From Pseudomonadota bacterium (GTDB lineage: Bacteria; Desulfobacterota; Desulfovibrionia; Desulfovibrionales; Desulfovibrionaceae), in the NCBI GenBank assembly GCA_018822105.1, contig JAHJLB010000011.1, forward strand, positions 1 to 64,000: 64,000 nt of DNA. The letters are read 5' to 3'. Below are positions 1 to 8,902 of this stretch, piece after piece. How positions within the stretch are numbered: position 1 is the first letter of the stretch; every line of letters starts with the position of its first letter. The notes under the pieces were generated by a model that was given only the letters and a program-made list of their open reading frames with translations, was not told where the DNA came from and searched no databases. Made by a program: the position numbers and the translations under genes.

Positions 1-78
1 ACCACCGCCGCCGCCGGAACCACCGCCGCCGCCGCCAGAACCACCGCCACCGCCGCCAGAACCACCGCCGCCGCCGGA
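1..78. repeat. 18-21 bp tandem repeats encoding Ser-Gly5/6
   Basis: Four imperfect copies of an 18 or 21 bp unit (accaccgccgccgccgga type) lie at the left edge. On the minus strand they encode Ser followed by five or six Gly. Copy lengths in order are 18, 21, 21 and 18 bp, and the array continues beyond the window. It is a low-complexity coding repeat, prone to expansion and contraction. Confidence 0.85.
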
Positions 79-813
79 ATTGCTGCCGCCGGAATTGCCG
101 CCAGCGGAATCGCTGTTGCCAGATGGGCCGGAGCCGCTCTTCCCGGACTTGCCAGAGTCTTTCTCGCCGGACTTGCCGGGACCATCGGCCCGGGAACCGT
201 CAGAACGCTCGCCAGATTTGGCATTTGCAGACTGCTCGCCGGTTGTGCGCGCCACGCCAGCGCGCGGGGTGCCCATCTCGCCAAGCTGCGCGCGGGTGGC
301 CGGCGTGAAGCCCGTGCGCGTGGCTGCCGCGCTCCAGGAACTGGCGACCATGGCACTTCTCCCGCTGCGGTCGCTGACCGAAACGACGCCTTGGGACACG
401 CTGACCGTCGAGGTTCCGGCCGTGACCGCCGTCTCAAACTCGGTGCCGCGCACGGATGCCACAAGGTGCGGGGTCTCCACATCCAAATGGTTTCCAGGGA
501 CCACGCTGAAGCGAACCTTGCCCTTGCTGACCTTGAATTTCTGCGTGCCCGAAGCGTGAACGCCCTGGTACGTCAACTCGCTCTTCGGCTCCGCCTCGAC
601 GATGAGGCCGGCTTCCGCCATGAGGAGCGTGGCCTTGCCATCCAGGCCGGTGGAGATCCGGTCGCCGGAGACGAGGCCGGTGGGGTTGGCACCATGAACA
701 GACACCTTGCCGGAGGAGTCCGAAATCACGGGGCCTGCGGCCAGCAGCGGGCAGGCCAAAGCCGCCCAGAGCAGTGCCGCGCTGAAGCTGACGAAAAATT
801 TACGAGATATCAT
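1..813 (-). CDS. FecR-domain secreted protein with glycine-rich tail (partial, runs off left edge)
   Basis: This ORF is absent from the track because it has no stop inside the window. Reading the minus strand from ATG at 813 gives a signal peptide (MISRKFFVSFSAALLWAALA) and then a FecR-type beta-rich domain with the typical region TPHLVASVRGTEFET at about residues 117-131. A Ser/Gly/Lys-rich stretch follows, and then repeats of one Ser and five or six Gly to the edge. A strong AGGAGG lies 9 nt before the ATG, and the gene overlaps the 3' end of the CHASE2/HD-GYP gene by 14 nt, so translation is probably coupled. FecR-like proteins often sit beside CHASE2 receptors. A role as periplasmic partner or ligand-binding surface protein is inference. 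The C-terminus is not visible. Confidence 0.85.
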   Translation of the reverse strand, partial: MISRKFFVSFSAALLWAALACPLLAAGPVISDSSGKVSVHGANPTGLVSGDRISTGLDGKATLLMAEAGLIVEAEPKSELTYQGVHASGTQKFKVSKGKVRFSVVPGNHLDVETPHLVASVRGTEFETAVTAGTSTVSVSQGVVSVSDRSGRSAMVASSWSAAATRTGFTPATRAQLGEMGTPRAGVARTTGEQSANAKSGERSDGSRADGPGKSGEKDSGKSGKSGSGPSGNSDSAGGNSGGSNSGGGGGSGGGGGGSGGGGGGSGGGGG

Positions 814-2989
814 CGCCTTCAGCCTCCTGATTTGTCGTACCCGCTGCATCCGCTGCCAGCAGATCCAGAAATATTTGCAGAACGGTTGGGTCGAAATGTC
901 CGTCCTCAGCATTCTTCATGATTCGAAGCACCTCGTCAACAGGCTGCCCCTCGCGATAGGGCCGCGCATGCCGCATGGCGTCATAGACGTCTGCCACGGC
1001 GACAATCCGTCCAGCAAGGCTGATTTCCTCGCCTTTCAGGCCATTGGGGTAGCCGGTGCCGTCATAACGCTCGTGGTGGTGGTAGACGGCCTCAAAGGCT
1101 GCCAAAGGGAGCTCCACGGAGGCCATGATCCTTTGGGCGATGTTCGGGTGGCTGCGGATGGTCGTGAACTCCTCTCTCGACAGGGAAGCCTTCTTGTTCA
1201 GGATGTTGTCTGGAATACCTATCTTTCCAATGTCATGGATCAAGGCGCCGAGGTGGATATCTTCGTAGAGCTGCGGTGAGAGGTCCATGCGGTCCATGAT
1301 GCGCAGGCACATCTCCGAGACGCGGGTGGAATGCCCGCCCGTGGTCGGATCGCGAAAGTCCAGAGCGGTGAACACGGCCTTGATGGTGTCCGTAAGCATC
1401 TTCCGCTGGCGCTTGCCGGTATCCTGGACATGAAAGAACCATGTGGCGGAAATGGCCAGGGCTGCCGCCGCGCGCGCGCTGTCTGCGCTGATGCGCCGGT
1501 TCCAGTCGAACAAGGCGTAGGTCGTGCCTGCGTCGAGCTTCAACGGGACGGCCATGCGCCGGTAACTCCCAGGCCCGGCAAGGATGAGCACGCCCTCCTT
1601 GTTCGCCACAACGCGGCTGAATTCCTCAGGCAGATCCACCTTGAGCAGAGGGCCCCCAAAAAATCGTATGCCGGTCTCCGACTCCACCCTTTTCCACAAG
1701 GCCTTCAGGTAGGAATTGAGGGTCGTATGCGGACGGGCTTCCTCTGCGTCAAGATAGACGATGTTCCCCAAGGAAATGTGCTGCACATGCCAGCTCTCGT
1801 GCAGGGAGACAAAGCGCGAAAGGAGCATGAGCGTGCCGACGCAGACAGCTCCGACAACAGGCGTGAACCCGGCGGTCCACAACAGCTGCCGCGTCAGCAG
1901 GTACCAGGCGATGGCCAGCCAGAGCGCGCAGAGCCCCATCAGCACAAGCCAGCCGCGCACGGGCCGCATCTGGGTCATGGCCAGCCCGCAAAGCAGGGCG
2001 AGAACCAGCGCCAGCACGGCATCGGCCCAGGAGGGGGCCAGGCGCACGCAATCACCTGTCAGCAGGGCCCGGAGCTCCTCGGCATTGAAATGAACCCCCG
2101 AAATGACCTTACTGCCAAAGGCCTTGGGCACGATCTGGAAATCCGAAGCACCAGAGGCCGAAGCGCCGACGAGCACGATGACATCCCTGAATGTCTCCGG
2201 CGGAACCCTGCCCAGCAGGACATCCACATATTCGTATGCGGGCGGGCCTTTGGCCAAGGGGACAAACCAAAGCCTGGCCTCGGCATCCAATGCAATGGAA
2301 TGCTGCGTGAATTCGATGCGGTAACCGCTCCCGTCATTCCGGATGCCCCCCTCCTCCTGCAAGGCCTGACGGGCCAGGGAGAACGCCAGGGAGGGGAGCA
2401 CCTCCGTCCCTGCGCTGCGGATGGGCCGGGCGAAGCGGATCAGCCCGTCGACGTCCTTGTCCACGTTCGTGTAGCCGATATCCGAAGCGGCCTGAAACAG
2501 GACCGAAACCGGCAAAATTGCCGTCTGCTCGCCACCGGCCTGGGCGGAGTCGGAGATGGTGTGCGCCGCCAGAACCACGTTGCCATGCGCTGCCATGGCC
2601 TGGGCCAGGGCAAGATCCTCTTCAGGCCGGCCTGATGGTTCGGGGAAGAGGATGTCCAGGCCCACCAGGCGCGCCTGCCGCAGCTGCAGGAGCAGGGCCG
2701 CATGGTGGCTGCGCGGAAAGGGCCAGGCCCCGAGGGCGGCCAGGGTCCGCTCTCCGATCAGGACGATGGCGATCCGCGGGGAGGGCGAGTGGGAAATGGA
2801 CTGCGCGTTGACATCGTAGAGCATGCGTTCGCCCTGGCGCAGAAGATACGGCTGCATGTACCCGGCAACGCCGGCCAGCGCAGCCGCGGACGCCAAAAGC
2901 AAAAACATCCACAGGGGCATGAGCCACGCCCGGCGAAAGGTGCGCTTGCAATCGTCCCAACGTCTCTTCATGCGCAATACACAACCCAC
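800..2989 (-). CDS. CHASE2 sensor with HD-GYP output domain (putative cyclic-di-GMP phosphodiesterase)
   Basis: The 729-residue protein has an N-terminal membrane segment (about residues 24-45) and an extracytoplasmic CHASE2 domain to about 320. A cluster of transmembrane helices (about 325-405) and a linker follow, then a C-terminal HD-GYP domain. The catalytic signature is intact: HDIGKIGIPD for the metal-binding HD and HHHERYDGTGYP for the GYP loop, so cyclic-di-GMP hydrolysis is expected. The ORF opens at GTG 2989, but ATG at 2971 (residue 7) is also possible and neither has a clear ribosome site. The downstream FecR-domain gene overlaps it by 14 nt, indicating one transcription unit. The signal sensed by CHASE2 is unknown. 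Confidence 0.9.
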   Translation of the reverse strand: MGCVLRMKRRWDDCKRTFRRAWLMPLWMFLLLASAAALAGVAGYMQPYLLRQGERMLYDVNAQSISHSPSPRIAIVLIGERTLAALGAWPFPRSHHAALLLQLRQARLVGLDILFPEPSGRPEEDLALAQAMAAHGNVVLAAHTISDSAQAGGEQTAILPVSVLFQAASDIGYTNVDKDVDGLIRFARPIRSAGTEVLPSLAFSLARQALQEEGGIRNDGSGYRIEFTQHSIALDAEARLWFVPLAKGPPAYEYVDVLLGRVPPETFRDVIVLVGASASGASDFQIVPKAFGSKVISGVHFNAEELRALLTGDCVRLAPSWADAVLALVLALLCGLAMTQMRPVRGWLVLMGLCALWLAIAWYLLTRQLLWTAGFTPVVGAVCVGTLMLLSRFVSLHESWHVQHISLGNIVYLDAEEARPHTTLNSYLKALWKRVESETGIRFFGGPLLKVDLPEEFSRVVANKEGVLILAGPGSYRRMAVPLKLDAGTTYALFDWNRRISADSARAAAALAISATWFFHVQDTGKRQRKMLTDTIKAVFTALDFRDPTTGGHSTRVSEMCLRIMDRMDLSPQLYEDIHLGALIHDIGKIGIPDNILNKKASLSREEFTTIRSHPNIAQRIMASVELPLAAFEAVYHHHERYDGTGYPNGLKGEEISLAGRIVAVADVYDAMRHARPYREGQPVDEVLRIMKNAEDGHFDPTVLQIFLDLLAADAAGTTNQEAEGDDIS

Positions 2990-3487
2990 CTAGAGCAGGA
3001 TTCCAGACCATAAGCGCATAGTGGTCAGCAGGCAGAGAACCAAAGCCTCGGCCCATGCCACCCCATGCGGCAGCCAAGCACAATAACCGTAAATCGCCAA
3101 AAATTCTTTTGCAATACCGCAGCATCCCCAGCCGGTCAGAAACAGCCGATGCTCGCCAGCGGGGTGTGGCCAGACTTATCCAGGACACCACGATGACGGG
3201 GTCATGCTGCAGGCGGCCTGGGAAGTTCGTGACGCACGCTCAATGACCTGCACGACTACCGCCAACTCAGTCCTCTGCTTGCCATGCCGAAAGCATATGC
3301 TCCCCTTCATCCACAATGCGCAGACATACGCCAGAATACAATCACAAACTCAACCATGTTCATACCAGTCGAGATGGTCGCTGCTGCAAGGCAATCCGGC
3401 TTGACAAACAGGACCGAACAGACAATGCTTAGCCAGACAAGCAGAACAGGAAACCGCGCCCACGGGCGCATTTTTTGTTCCAAGGCC
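2990..3487. other. Noncoding gap upstream of the CHASE2/HD-GYP operon and tmRNA
   Basis: No convincing gene lies here. ORFs on both strands lack ribosome sites and recognisable content. A weak minus-strand promoter candidate (TTGCAA at 3114-3109, 17 nt spacer, TACGGT at 3091-3086) could serve the CHASE2 operon. A plus-strand TTGACA at 3401 has no good -10 partner. Confidence 0.5.
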
Positions 3488-3515
3488 TTGCCTTTGGCGT
3501 TTGAGATCATATCAT
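3488..3515 (+). promoter_or_regulatory. Candidate promoter of ssrA
   Basis: TTGCCT and TATCAT are separated by 16 nt and would start transcription about 15 nt before the mature tmRNA 5' end, which RNase P would then trim. The call rests on spacing and position; the -35 box is weak. Confidence 0.45.
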
Positions 3516-3537
3516 CAAAGCTGACGATCTTTGACAT

Positions 3538-3892
3538 GGGGGCGCACCGGTTTCGACGGGGACAGTCGATGCCTAGGTTGCAGGTCGAGGCGCCGCTGGC
3601 CTCGTAAAAAGCGGCAAGCACTCAAGTGCCAACGACTACGATTACGCCCTGGCTGCTTAATAACCAGTCACGATCCTTTTCACTGACGTCCGATACGTTT
3701 TAAGGATCGACAAACCCCATCGGGACGGCGTGCAGATGGAGTCTGCCGTATGCACGCGGCACAAGGCGGACATGTCGTCATAATACCTGTTCGGGGGCAC
3801 GCATGACGACGAGAACTAAACCCGGACTAAACCTGTAGACGCCTTGCGCAAAGCGTTCTCGGACGAGGGTTCGATTCCCTCCGCCTCCACCA
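3538..3892 (+). ncRNA. ssrA: tmRNA (transfer-messenger RNA)
   Basis: The one-piece tmRNA rescues stalled ribosomes by trans-translation. Its tRNA-like ends pair GGGGGCG at 3538-3544 with CGCCTCC before the discriminator A and encoded CCA at 3890-3892. The 5' region carries the conserved GGTTTCGACGGGGAC block and the 3' end the T-arm GGGTTCGATTCCC. The tag frame begins at the resume codon GCC (3628) and reads ANDYDYALAA followed by TAA TAA at 3658. The 355-nt length is normal. The tag resembles those of Desulfovibrio relatives, which supports the host assignment. Confidence 0.97.
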
Positions 3893-3926
3893 GAAGATCG
3901 TCCGACCAAGCATGATGAAGTCCACA

Positions 3927-3951
3927 AAGCCCCGCGAAAGCGGGGTTTTTT
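3927..3951 (+). terminator. Rho-independent terminator of ssrA
   Basis: The hairpin pairs CCCCGC and GCGGGG around a GAAA tetraloop and is followed by six T residues, 35 nt beyond the tmRNA CCA end. Confidence 0.9.
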
Positions 3952-4316
3952 GTTGCCTTATGGTCTAATGCGGCCCCAAAAGGTATCTTGACATCTGGGG
4001 GCAAGTGGGGCGAAGTTTTGCACAGGCACAGACGATAAGGGAGAGTGTGCTTGCGCGTTCTGCGTTGATGGCATCAAGGCCAAAAGTCTGCTCGCTGATC
4101 TCGGCAATGAAGCGAGCCGTCGTGACTTGTCCAGGCGGCAGCGCCAACAGGCCTGAGGCCGAGGCCAGGGCTGGCTTCATCTTCTGCTGGATGCTCCAAG
4201 GCGGTTCTCGTCACCTGAACCTGCGGCTCCCAGAGGATGTCCTGGCGCTTCAACACACTCCCGTGGGCAGCCATATCGGTTCGTCCGGGTGAGCTTTCAA
4301 AACGAGGTAGGATCCC
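3952..4316. other. Noncoding gap downstream of tmRNA
   Basis: Short ORFs on both strands (up to 95 codons) show no ribosome site, no recognisable domain and unremarkable composition. The 3' side of ssrA is a common island insertion point, but I see no integrase fragment and no second copy of the tmRNA 3' end. Confidence 0.5.
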
Positions 4317-4499
4317 ATGAACCACAGCTTCCTCTTTTTTCTCTTCCTTGTCCTCTTGATCATGATCGCCACCACCGTGGACATCTTGTCCTGGAGCAAG
4401 ATTTTACGGATGCGGATTGTCAGGACGCGACAACGCCTCCAGATGATCAGCATGGATATGTTCAACAAGAGATCGGCGGAGGATCGGAAAAAGCAATAA
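4317..4499 (+). CDS. Small single-pass membrane protein, unknown function
   Basis: The 60-residue ORF begins with a strongly hydrophobic segment (FLFFLFLVLLIMIATT, about residues 5-20) and ends in a basic tail rich in Arg, Lys and Met. A good ribosome site (GAGGTAGGA) lies 5 nt before the ATG. It stands alone between tmRNA and the ClC gene. I recognise no family. The membrane segment plus ribosome site make a real small protein plausible, but there is no independent support. Confidence 0.5.
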   Translation: MNHSFLFFLFLVLLIMIATTVDILSWSKILRMRIVRTRQRLQMISMDMFNKRSAEDRKKQ

Positions 4500-4768
4500 T
4501 GATTGCGCATCCGGGCCGCTTCGTCTGCTGAAGAACCTTCAGGCTGAGGTCTGCCGCAATCGTCTCCTCGGCCAGACTTCGCCCTTGCCAAACTCCGCTT
4601 CCCCCCTGCCGCACTGGCTATCCGCGTGTCTTCCAACCCAGTGCAATGCTCATTGCGTTCAGCCCCTTCCAGGAGATCCCGGCAGCCCGCCTCACGAAAC
4701 CAGTTCCCAAGGCGCCGACAGTCTGGAGGCGTTGACGCTCGTCAAATCAGGGCGTAGCCAAGTGAACC
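4500..4768. other. Gap upstream of the ClC gene
   Basis: No gene is evident. I looked for a fluoride riboswitch, which controls some ClC genes, and saw none of its conserved core. A TTGACG at 4732 with TAGCCA 17 nt downstream would place the start of transcription at the very start of the ClC ORF, so it is doubtful. Confidence 0.4.
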
Positions 4769-6649
4769 ATGTTTATGAATGCCGTAAAACGATTGGCCCT
4801 TGGCCTGACAGAAGTCCTGACGGCCTTGCGCCACGCCCATTCCTGGCGCTGGCTCACCTACGGCATCGCCGTGGGCATGGCCACAGGCCTGGCCGCCGCC
4901 GCCTATTTCGTTTCCGTCGAATACCTGCAGACGTTGCTCCTGCACCGTTTCGCCGGGTTCTCCATCCCCAACCCTGCGGGGGAGCACCTCTTTGACATGG
5001 AACTCGGGGAGTACCGGCCCTGGCTGGCCCCGGTGTTCACCTCCCTGGCCGGGCTCATCACGGGTTACTTCATCCAGCGCTATGTGCCGGAGACGGTCAC
5101 CGCCGGCACGGACGGCACGGACGCCACGACCCGGGCCTTCCACCGTCTGGGCGGGCGGGTGCCTCCGCGCGTGCCGATCATTCGGGGCCTGGCCTCCATC
5201 CTGACCATCGCCTCCGGCGGCAGCGCAGGACGCGAAGGTCCCATCGCCCAGATCGGAGGCGGCATCGGCTCCTGGCTGGCGCAGCGCTTCCACTTCAGCG
5301 CACGTGAACGCCGCCTGCTCCTGCTGGCAGGGGCCGCCGGAGGCATGGGCGCCATTTTCCGGGCTCCGCTGGGCGGCGCTCTTACAGCGGTGGAGGTCAT
5401 CTACCGCGAGGATTTCGAGGCCGAGGCCATCCTGCCCGCAGTCATGTCCTCGGTGACGGCCTATTCGGTGTTCACCTTCTTCTTCGGCACGGAGCACATC
5501 CTCGCCGCCCCGGCCTTCCAGTTCCGGGACCCTCGCGAGCTCATCTTCTACGCCATCCTGGCCGTTGTCTGCTCCGGGGCTGGCTGGCTGTTCATCGGCA
5601 CCTTCCGCGTGTGCAAGTCCAGGCTTTTCACCCCCATACGCGAACGCCTGGGCATCATGTGGACCCTGGCCGTGGGCGGACTTCTGGCCGGCAGCATCGG
5701 CGCCGTGTTCCCGCCCGCGCTTTCCGGCGGCTACGGCTGGCTGGAGATGGCCATTCTGGGCCAGGTGCCCACCATGATGCTGTTGGCCATCGTCCTGGGC
5801 AAGACCTTGGCCACGTCCATGACCATCGGCTCGGGCATGAGCGGCGGCATGTTCGCCCCGGCGCTGCTGGTGGGCGGCATGAGCGGCGGCGTCGTGGGTC
5901 GCCTTGCCCACGACCTGTGGCCGAACATCGCGGTCGAGCCCGGCAGCTACGTGCTGGTCGGCATGGCGGCGTTCTTCTCCGGCATCGCCAAGGCGCCCAT
6001 CGGCCCGCTGGTCATGGTCTGCGAGCTCTCCCGTGGCTATGGCCTGCTGGCGCCGCTCATGCTGGCTTCGGCCCTGTGCATCGCCCTGTGCCGCAAGGTT
6101 TCCCTGTACGACAACCAGGTGGAGACGAAGTTCGACTCCCTGGCCCACGCCGCAGACGCCACGGTGAACGTCCTGGAGGAGCTGTCCGTGCGCGAACGCT
6201 ACACTCCCGGCACGCCTGGAGTGCTGGAGGCCGGGTCCACCCTGAAGGTCATCGCGGACCTGATCCGCCACAGCGAGGGCCGCAGTTTCCCGGTGCGCGG
6301 ACCCGACGGACGCATCCGCGGAGTGCTGGACATCCACAGGGTGCGCTCCCTGGTTTTTGAGGAAACCCTCTTTGACCTCGTCCTGGCACACGATGTCATG
6401 GGGCCGCTGGTTTTTGTGACTCCCGAGGAGGACCTCTACTCCGCGCTGCTCAAATTCGCCGAATCCGACTACGCCCAGCTCCCGGTGTTCGCTTCGGAGG
6501 ACCAGGACGCCGAACTCGTCGGCATGCTGGACCGCTCCTCCGTGTTCACCGCCTACGCCAGCGGCATTCAGAAGGTCCGGGCCATGCAGGAGCATGGCGA
6601 AACAGGGCTGCCCGCGACGGCAGAAGGCCCGCGGCGCGACTCTATCTAA
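4769..6649 (+). CDS. ClC-family chloride channel/antiporter with C-terminal CBS pair
   Basis: This 626-residue integral membrane protein is a voltage-gated-type ClC protein moving chloride, probably with proton exchange. The anion filter and gate motif GSAGREGP is present with the gating glutamate at about residue 156. The later GGMFAP motif (SGGMFAPALLVGG) is also intact. Ten or more hydrophobic helices span about 25-450, and two CBS motifs occupy about 465-620. CBS domains usually bind adenine nucleotides and regulate the channel. The gene is monocistronic by spacing. Its ATG at 4769 lacks a clear Shine-Dalgarno; the second ATG at 4775 is an alternative. The GREGP form argues against a fluoride-specific CLC-F. 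Confidence 0.93.
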   Translation: MFMNAVKRLALGLTEVLTALRHAHSWRWLTYGIAVGMATGLAAAAYFVSVEYLQTLLLHRFAGFSIPNPAGEHLFDMELGEYRPWLAPVFTSLAGLITGYFIQRYVPETVTAGTDGTDATTRAFHRLGGRVPPRVPIIRGLASILTIASGGSAGREGPIAQIGGGIGSWLAQRFHFSARERRLLLLAGAAGGMGAIFRAPLGGALTAVEVIYREDFEAEAILPAVMSSVTAYSVFTFFFGTEHILAAPAFQFRDPRELIFYAILAVVCSGAGWLFIGTFRVCKSRLFTPIRERLGIMWTLAVGGLLAGSIGAVFPPALSGGYGWLEMAILGQVPTMMLLAIVLGKTLATSMTIGSGMSGGMFAPALLVGGMSGGVVGRLAHDLWPNIAVEPGSYVLVGMAAFFSGIAKAPIGPLVMVCELSRGYGLLAPLMLASALCIALCRKVSLYDNQVETKFDSLAHAADATVNVLEELSVRERYTPGTPGVLEAGSTLKVIADLIRHSEGRSFPVRGPDGRIRGVLDIHRVRSLVFEETLFDLVLAHDVMGPLVFVTPEEDLYSALLKFAESDYAQLPVFASEDQDAELVGMLDRSSVFTAYASGIQKVRAMQEHGETGLPATAEGPRRDSI

Positions 6650-7109
6650 GCGCACGGCAACAATCCCGCACGAGCGCCTGGGCAATTCGGCCTCCTTTTT
6701 GAGCCCTCCATCGGGCTTCCCCCTTTGCTTCTCGAATGCTGCCCGGCTCCTGCATGTCCTCGCCTCCCATACTTGGTCCATGCCGGGCTTGGCCGTCGAC
6801 AGGGCGAATCATAATGCTGTGCATGACAGATGCGCCTGCAATGCATGCCGCAACGCTGTCAATCTGCAGTACCTGCCCCCAGGAGGCCGCAGTGAATGAG
6901 GCCTCGTGCAGGACAGGCGCCGGTGGAACAATGGTGACACCAACGCTTCGCCAACGGCCCCAGGCGCCCGTCTGCACCATGGCGCAGACGACGCTTGACG
7001 AAAAATCCTAACGCCTCGGCAAAGCCCGCCTGCAAATTATCGCGGCTCGCCGCGTCGCCCCGAAGAAACGCAGAAGGGCTGACCAGAACCTGGGCGAGAG
7101 CTTAAGACA
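6650..7109. other. Gap between ClC and carbonic anhydrase genes
   Basis: No supported gene. A short weak hairpin (AGCCC, 8 nt, GGGCT) around 6699-6716 could be a modest terminator for the ClC gene. ORFs here are low-information and lack ribosome sites. Confidence 0.4.
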
Positions 7110-7138
7110 TTGACTCTGCAGCATTCTTGAGCCATACT
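7110..7138 (+). promoter_or_regulatory. Sigma-70-like promoter of the carbonic anhydrase gene
   Basis: TTGACT (7110-7115) and CATACT (7133-7138) are spaced by exactly 17 nt and lie about 70 nt before the carbonic anhydrase start codon. Confidence 0.6.
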
Positions 7139-7205
7139 CTGCTACACTTGCACGCAGTCGGCCCAAGGTCATACGCAACGGCACCACCTACACACGAAGC
7201 AGCAC

Positions 7206-7850
7206 ATGAGCGACATCACGAAATTCATCTTTGGATTCAAGCGTTTTCAAAAAGACTACTTTTGCGACGACTCCTCGGTCTTCGAGAACCTGAAGGAGGA
7301 GCAGAAGCCCCGGGCCCTGCTCATCGGCTGCTCCGACTCCCGGGTCGATCCGGCCACCCTCATGGGCTGCGCCCCCGGCGATCTCTTCGTCGTGCGCAAC
7401 GTGGCCAACCTGGTGCCCCCCTGCGAGAACGACAACGGCCACCACGGCGTCAGCGCCGCCGTGGAGTTCGCAGTCTGCTCCCTGGAGGTCGAACACATCA
7501 TCGTGCTGGGCCACTGCAACTGCGGCGGCATAAAGGCCCTGATGCGCAAGCGCGGCGGCGAGCCTTCCGGCGTGTTCATCGACCCGTGGATGGACATCGC
7601 GTCCAAGGCCCGCGACCAGGTCCTCACGGAACTGGCCGGACGCGAACCACAGGTGCAGGAGCGCGCCTGTGAGCAGGCGGCCATCCTCATCTCCCTGGAG
7701 AATCTGCTGACCTTCCCCTGGGTGCGCGAACGCGTCGAGGCGCGCAAGCTGTACCTGCACGGCTGGTACTTCGACTTCGAGACCGGCGAGCTGTTCAGCT
7801 ACCTGCCCGAGACGCAGCAGTTCGAACCCCTGGTCCCGCGCTGTCGGTAG
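7206..7850 (+). CDS. Beta-class carbonic anhydrase, cytosolic
   Basis: The enzyme interconverts CO2 and bicarbonate, which would feed the pyruvate carboxylase encoded further downstream. The zinc-site motifs are intact: CSDSR (Cys at residue 42 with the Asp-Arg dyad) and GHCNCGG (His and Cys at about 102 and 105). The 214-residue length is usual for beta-class enzymes, and there is no signal peptide. The start codon has no strong ribosome site but follows a good promoter. A second, exported beta-carbonic anhydrase is encoded at 33602-34459. Confidence 0.95.
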   Translation: MSDITKFIFGFKRFQKDYFCDDSSVFENLKEEQKPRALLIGCSDSRVDPATLMGCAPGDLFVVRNVANLVPPCENDNGHHGVSAAVEFAVCSLEVEHIIVLGHCNCGGIKALMRKRGGEPSGVFIDPWMDIASKARDQVLTELAGREPQVQERACEQAAILISLENLLTFPWVRERVEARKLYLHGWYFDFETGELFSYLPETQQFEPLVPRCR

Positions 7851-7912
7851 AGAGCTGGGAAAAGGCTTCCAGGAACGCTTCTTGCTTCTTCTCCGGGAAG
7901 ACTGGAGGCAGG

Positions 7913-8791
7913 ATGCAGCGACCCTTTGTGAACATCACGGTGGTCACCCACAACCGGCTGGAAACCACCCGCCGGACCATTGAGTCCGTGCTGCGCCACA
8001 CCCGCGCGCCGTATGCCCTCTGCGTGGTGGACAACGCCAGCGACGACGGCACGCGCGATTATCTTCTCGCCCTGCAGGCCAAGGGAAGCATCCGCCACCT
8101 GACGCTCTTCGCCAAGAACATGGGCGTGGCCTGCGCCTGCAACACCGGCTGGGCCGCGCAGGACGCGGATTTTTTCCTCAAGCTCGACAATGACATCGAA
8201 ATCCTGCACCAGGGCTGGCTTGAGAACCTGACCCAGTTCTTCCGGCCCGGCTCCAGGGTCGGCGCGGTGGCCTACAAGGTCATCGCCGATGGCGCGCCGC
8301 CCGCCATGCGCATCGGGGCCACAGCCATCTACGAGGTCGAGTTCTGCGGCGGGGCCTGCCTGCTGACCTCGCGCGCGGTGCGCATGGAACTGGGGAATTT
8401 CTGCGAGGACTACGGTGTGTATGGCGAGGAGGACGCGGACTTCGGGGTGCGCGTGGGGCTTTCCGGGCGCCAGAACATCTTCGTGGACGGCGCTGGCCAC
8501 GTTCTGCACAACGCCGACCAGGACTACGACGCGCGCATGAGGCCCATCAAGTCCCGCTCGGCCCGCAAACGGAACATCGAGCAGTTCCAGACCAATATCC
8601 ATTCCTACGACACCGGGCTGCGCCCGCTGCATGTGGGGCGAAAATTTCTGCCCGTCCGCGTTGGAATGCACTCTTGCTGCGTTCTCTGCGAGTCCTACAA
8701 GCAGAATTCGCTTGTCTGGAACAGGTTCAAGAAGGTCATCCGCTACGCCACGCAGGACATCGTCGCCGAGCACCTTGCCCAGGCCATGTAG
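7913..8791 (+). CDS. Family 2 glycosyltransferase
   Basis: The 292-residue protein has a GT-A fold signature: NITVVTHNR at the N-terminus, VVDNASDDGT at about 40-49 for nucleotide binding, and the metal-binding DND in FFLKLDNDIEI at about 86-96. No membrane helices are evident, so it is probably cytosolic. GGAGG lies 7 nt upstream of the ATG. The gene follows carbonic anhydrase by 62 nt and precedes a DUF900-type hydrolase, with no polysaccharide cluster around it, so donor and acceptor cannot be inferred. Confidence 0.88.
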   Translation: MQRPFVNITVVTHNRLETTRRTIESVLRHTRAPYALCVVDNASDDGTRDYLLALQAKGSIRHLTLFAKNMGVACACNTGWAAQDADFFLKLDNDIEILHQGWLENLTQFFRPGSRVGAVAYKVIADGAPPAMRIGATAIYEVEFCGGACLLTSRAVRMELGNFCEDYGVYGEEDADFGVRVGLSGRQNIFVDGAGHVLHNADQDYDARMRPIKSRSARKRNIEQFQTNIHSYDTGLRPLHVGRKFLPVRVGMHSCCVLCESYKQNSLVWNRFKKVIRYATQDIVAEHLAQAM

Positions 8792-8902
8792 CGGCAAAGG
8801 CCACTGCATTTTCCTGGAGCATACTGGACAACGGTGCGACATTAGGCGTATATTCCAGTGAAGAAATACGCTGTTTTGTGTTCAAGCCTCAAAGGAGCAC
8901 GC

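Noticed and set aside
1-78. Possible CRISPR array at the left edge
   Set aside because: The repeats have no spacers and are in-frame coding repeats for Ser-Gly runs.
3816-4004. 62-codon minus-strand ORF containing VEAEGIEPSSE
   Set aside because: It is antisense to the tmRNA 3' end and its terminator. Similar peptides arise wherever a tRNA-like T-arm is read backwards, so it is a well-known false gene.
3952-4316. Possible island or integrase remnant after tmRNA
   Set aside because: The short ORFs show no integrase or transposase motif, and there is no direct repeat of the tmRNA 3' end.
4500-4768. Possible fluoride riboswitch upstream of the ClC gene
   Set aside because: None of the conserved riboswitch core is present, and the ClC protein has GREGP, which points to chloride rather than fluoride transport.
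4742-6781. 679-codon minus-strand ORF opposite the ClC gene
   Set aside because: A shadow. The plus strand carries the GREGP filter, GGMFAP motif and membrane helices.
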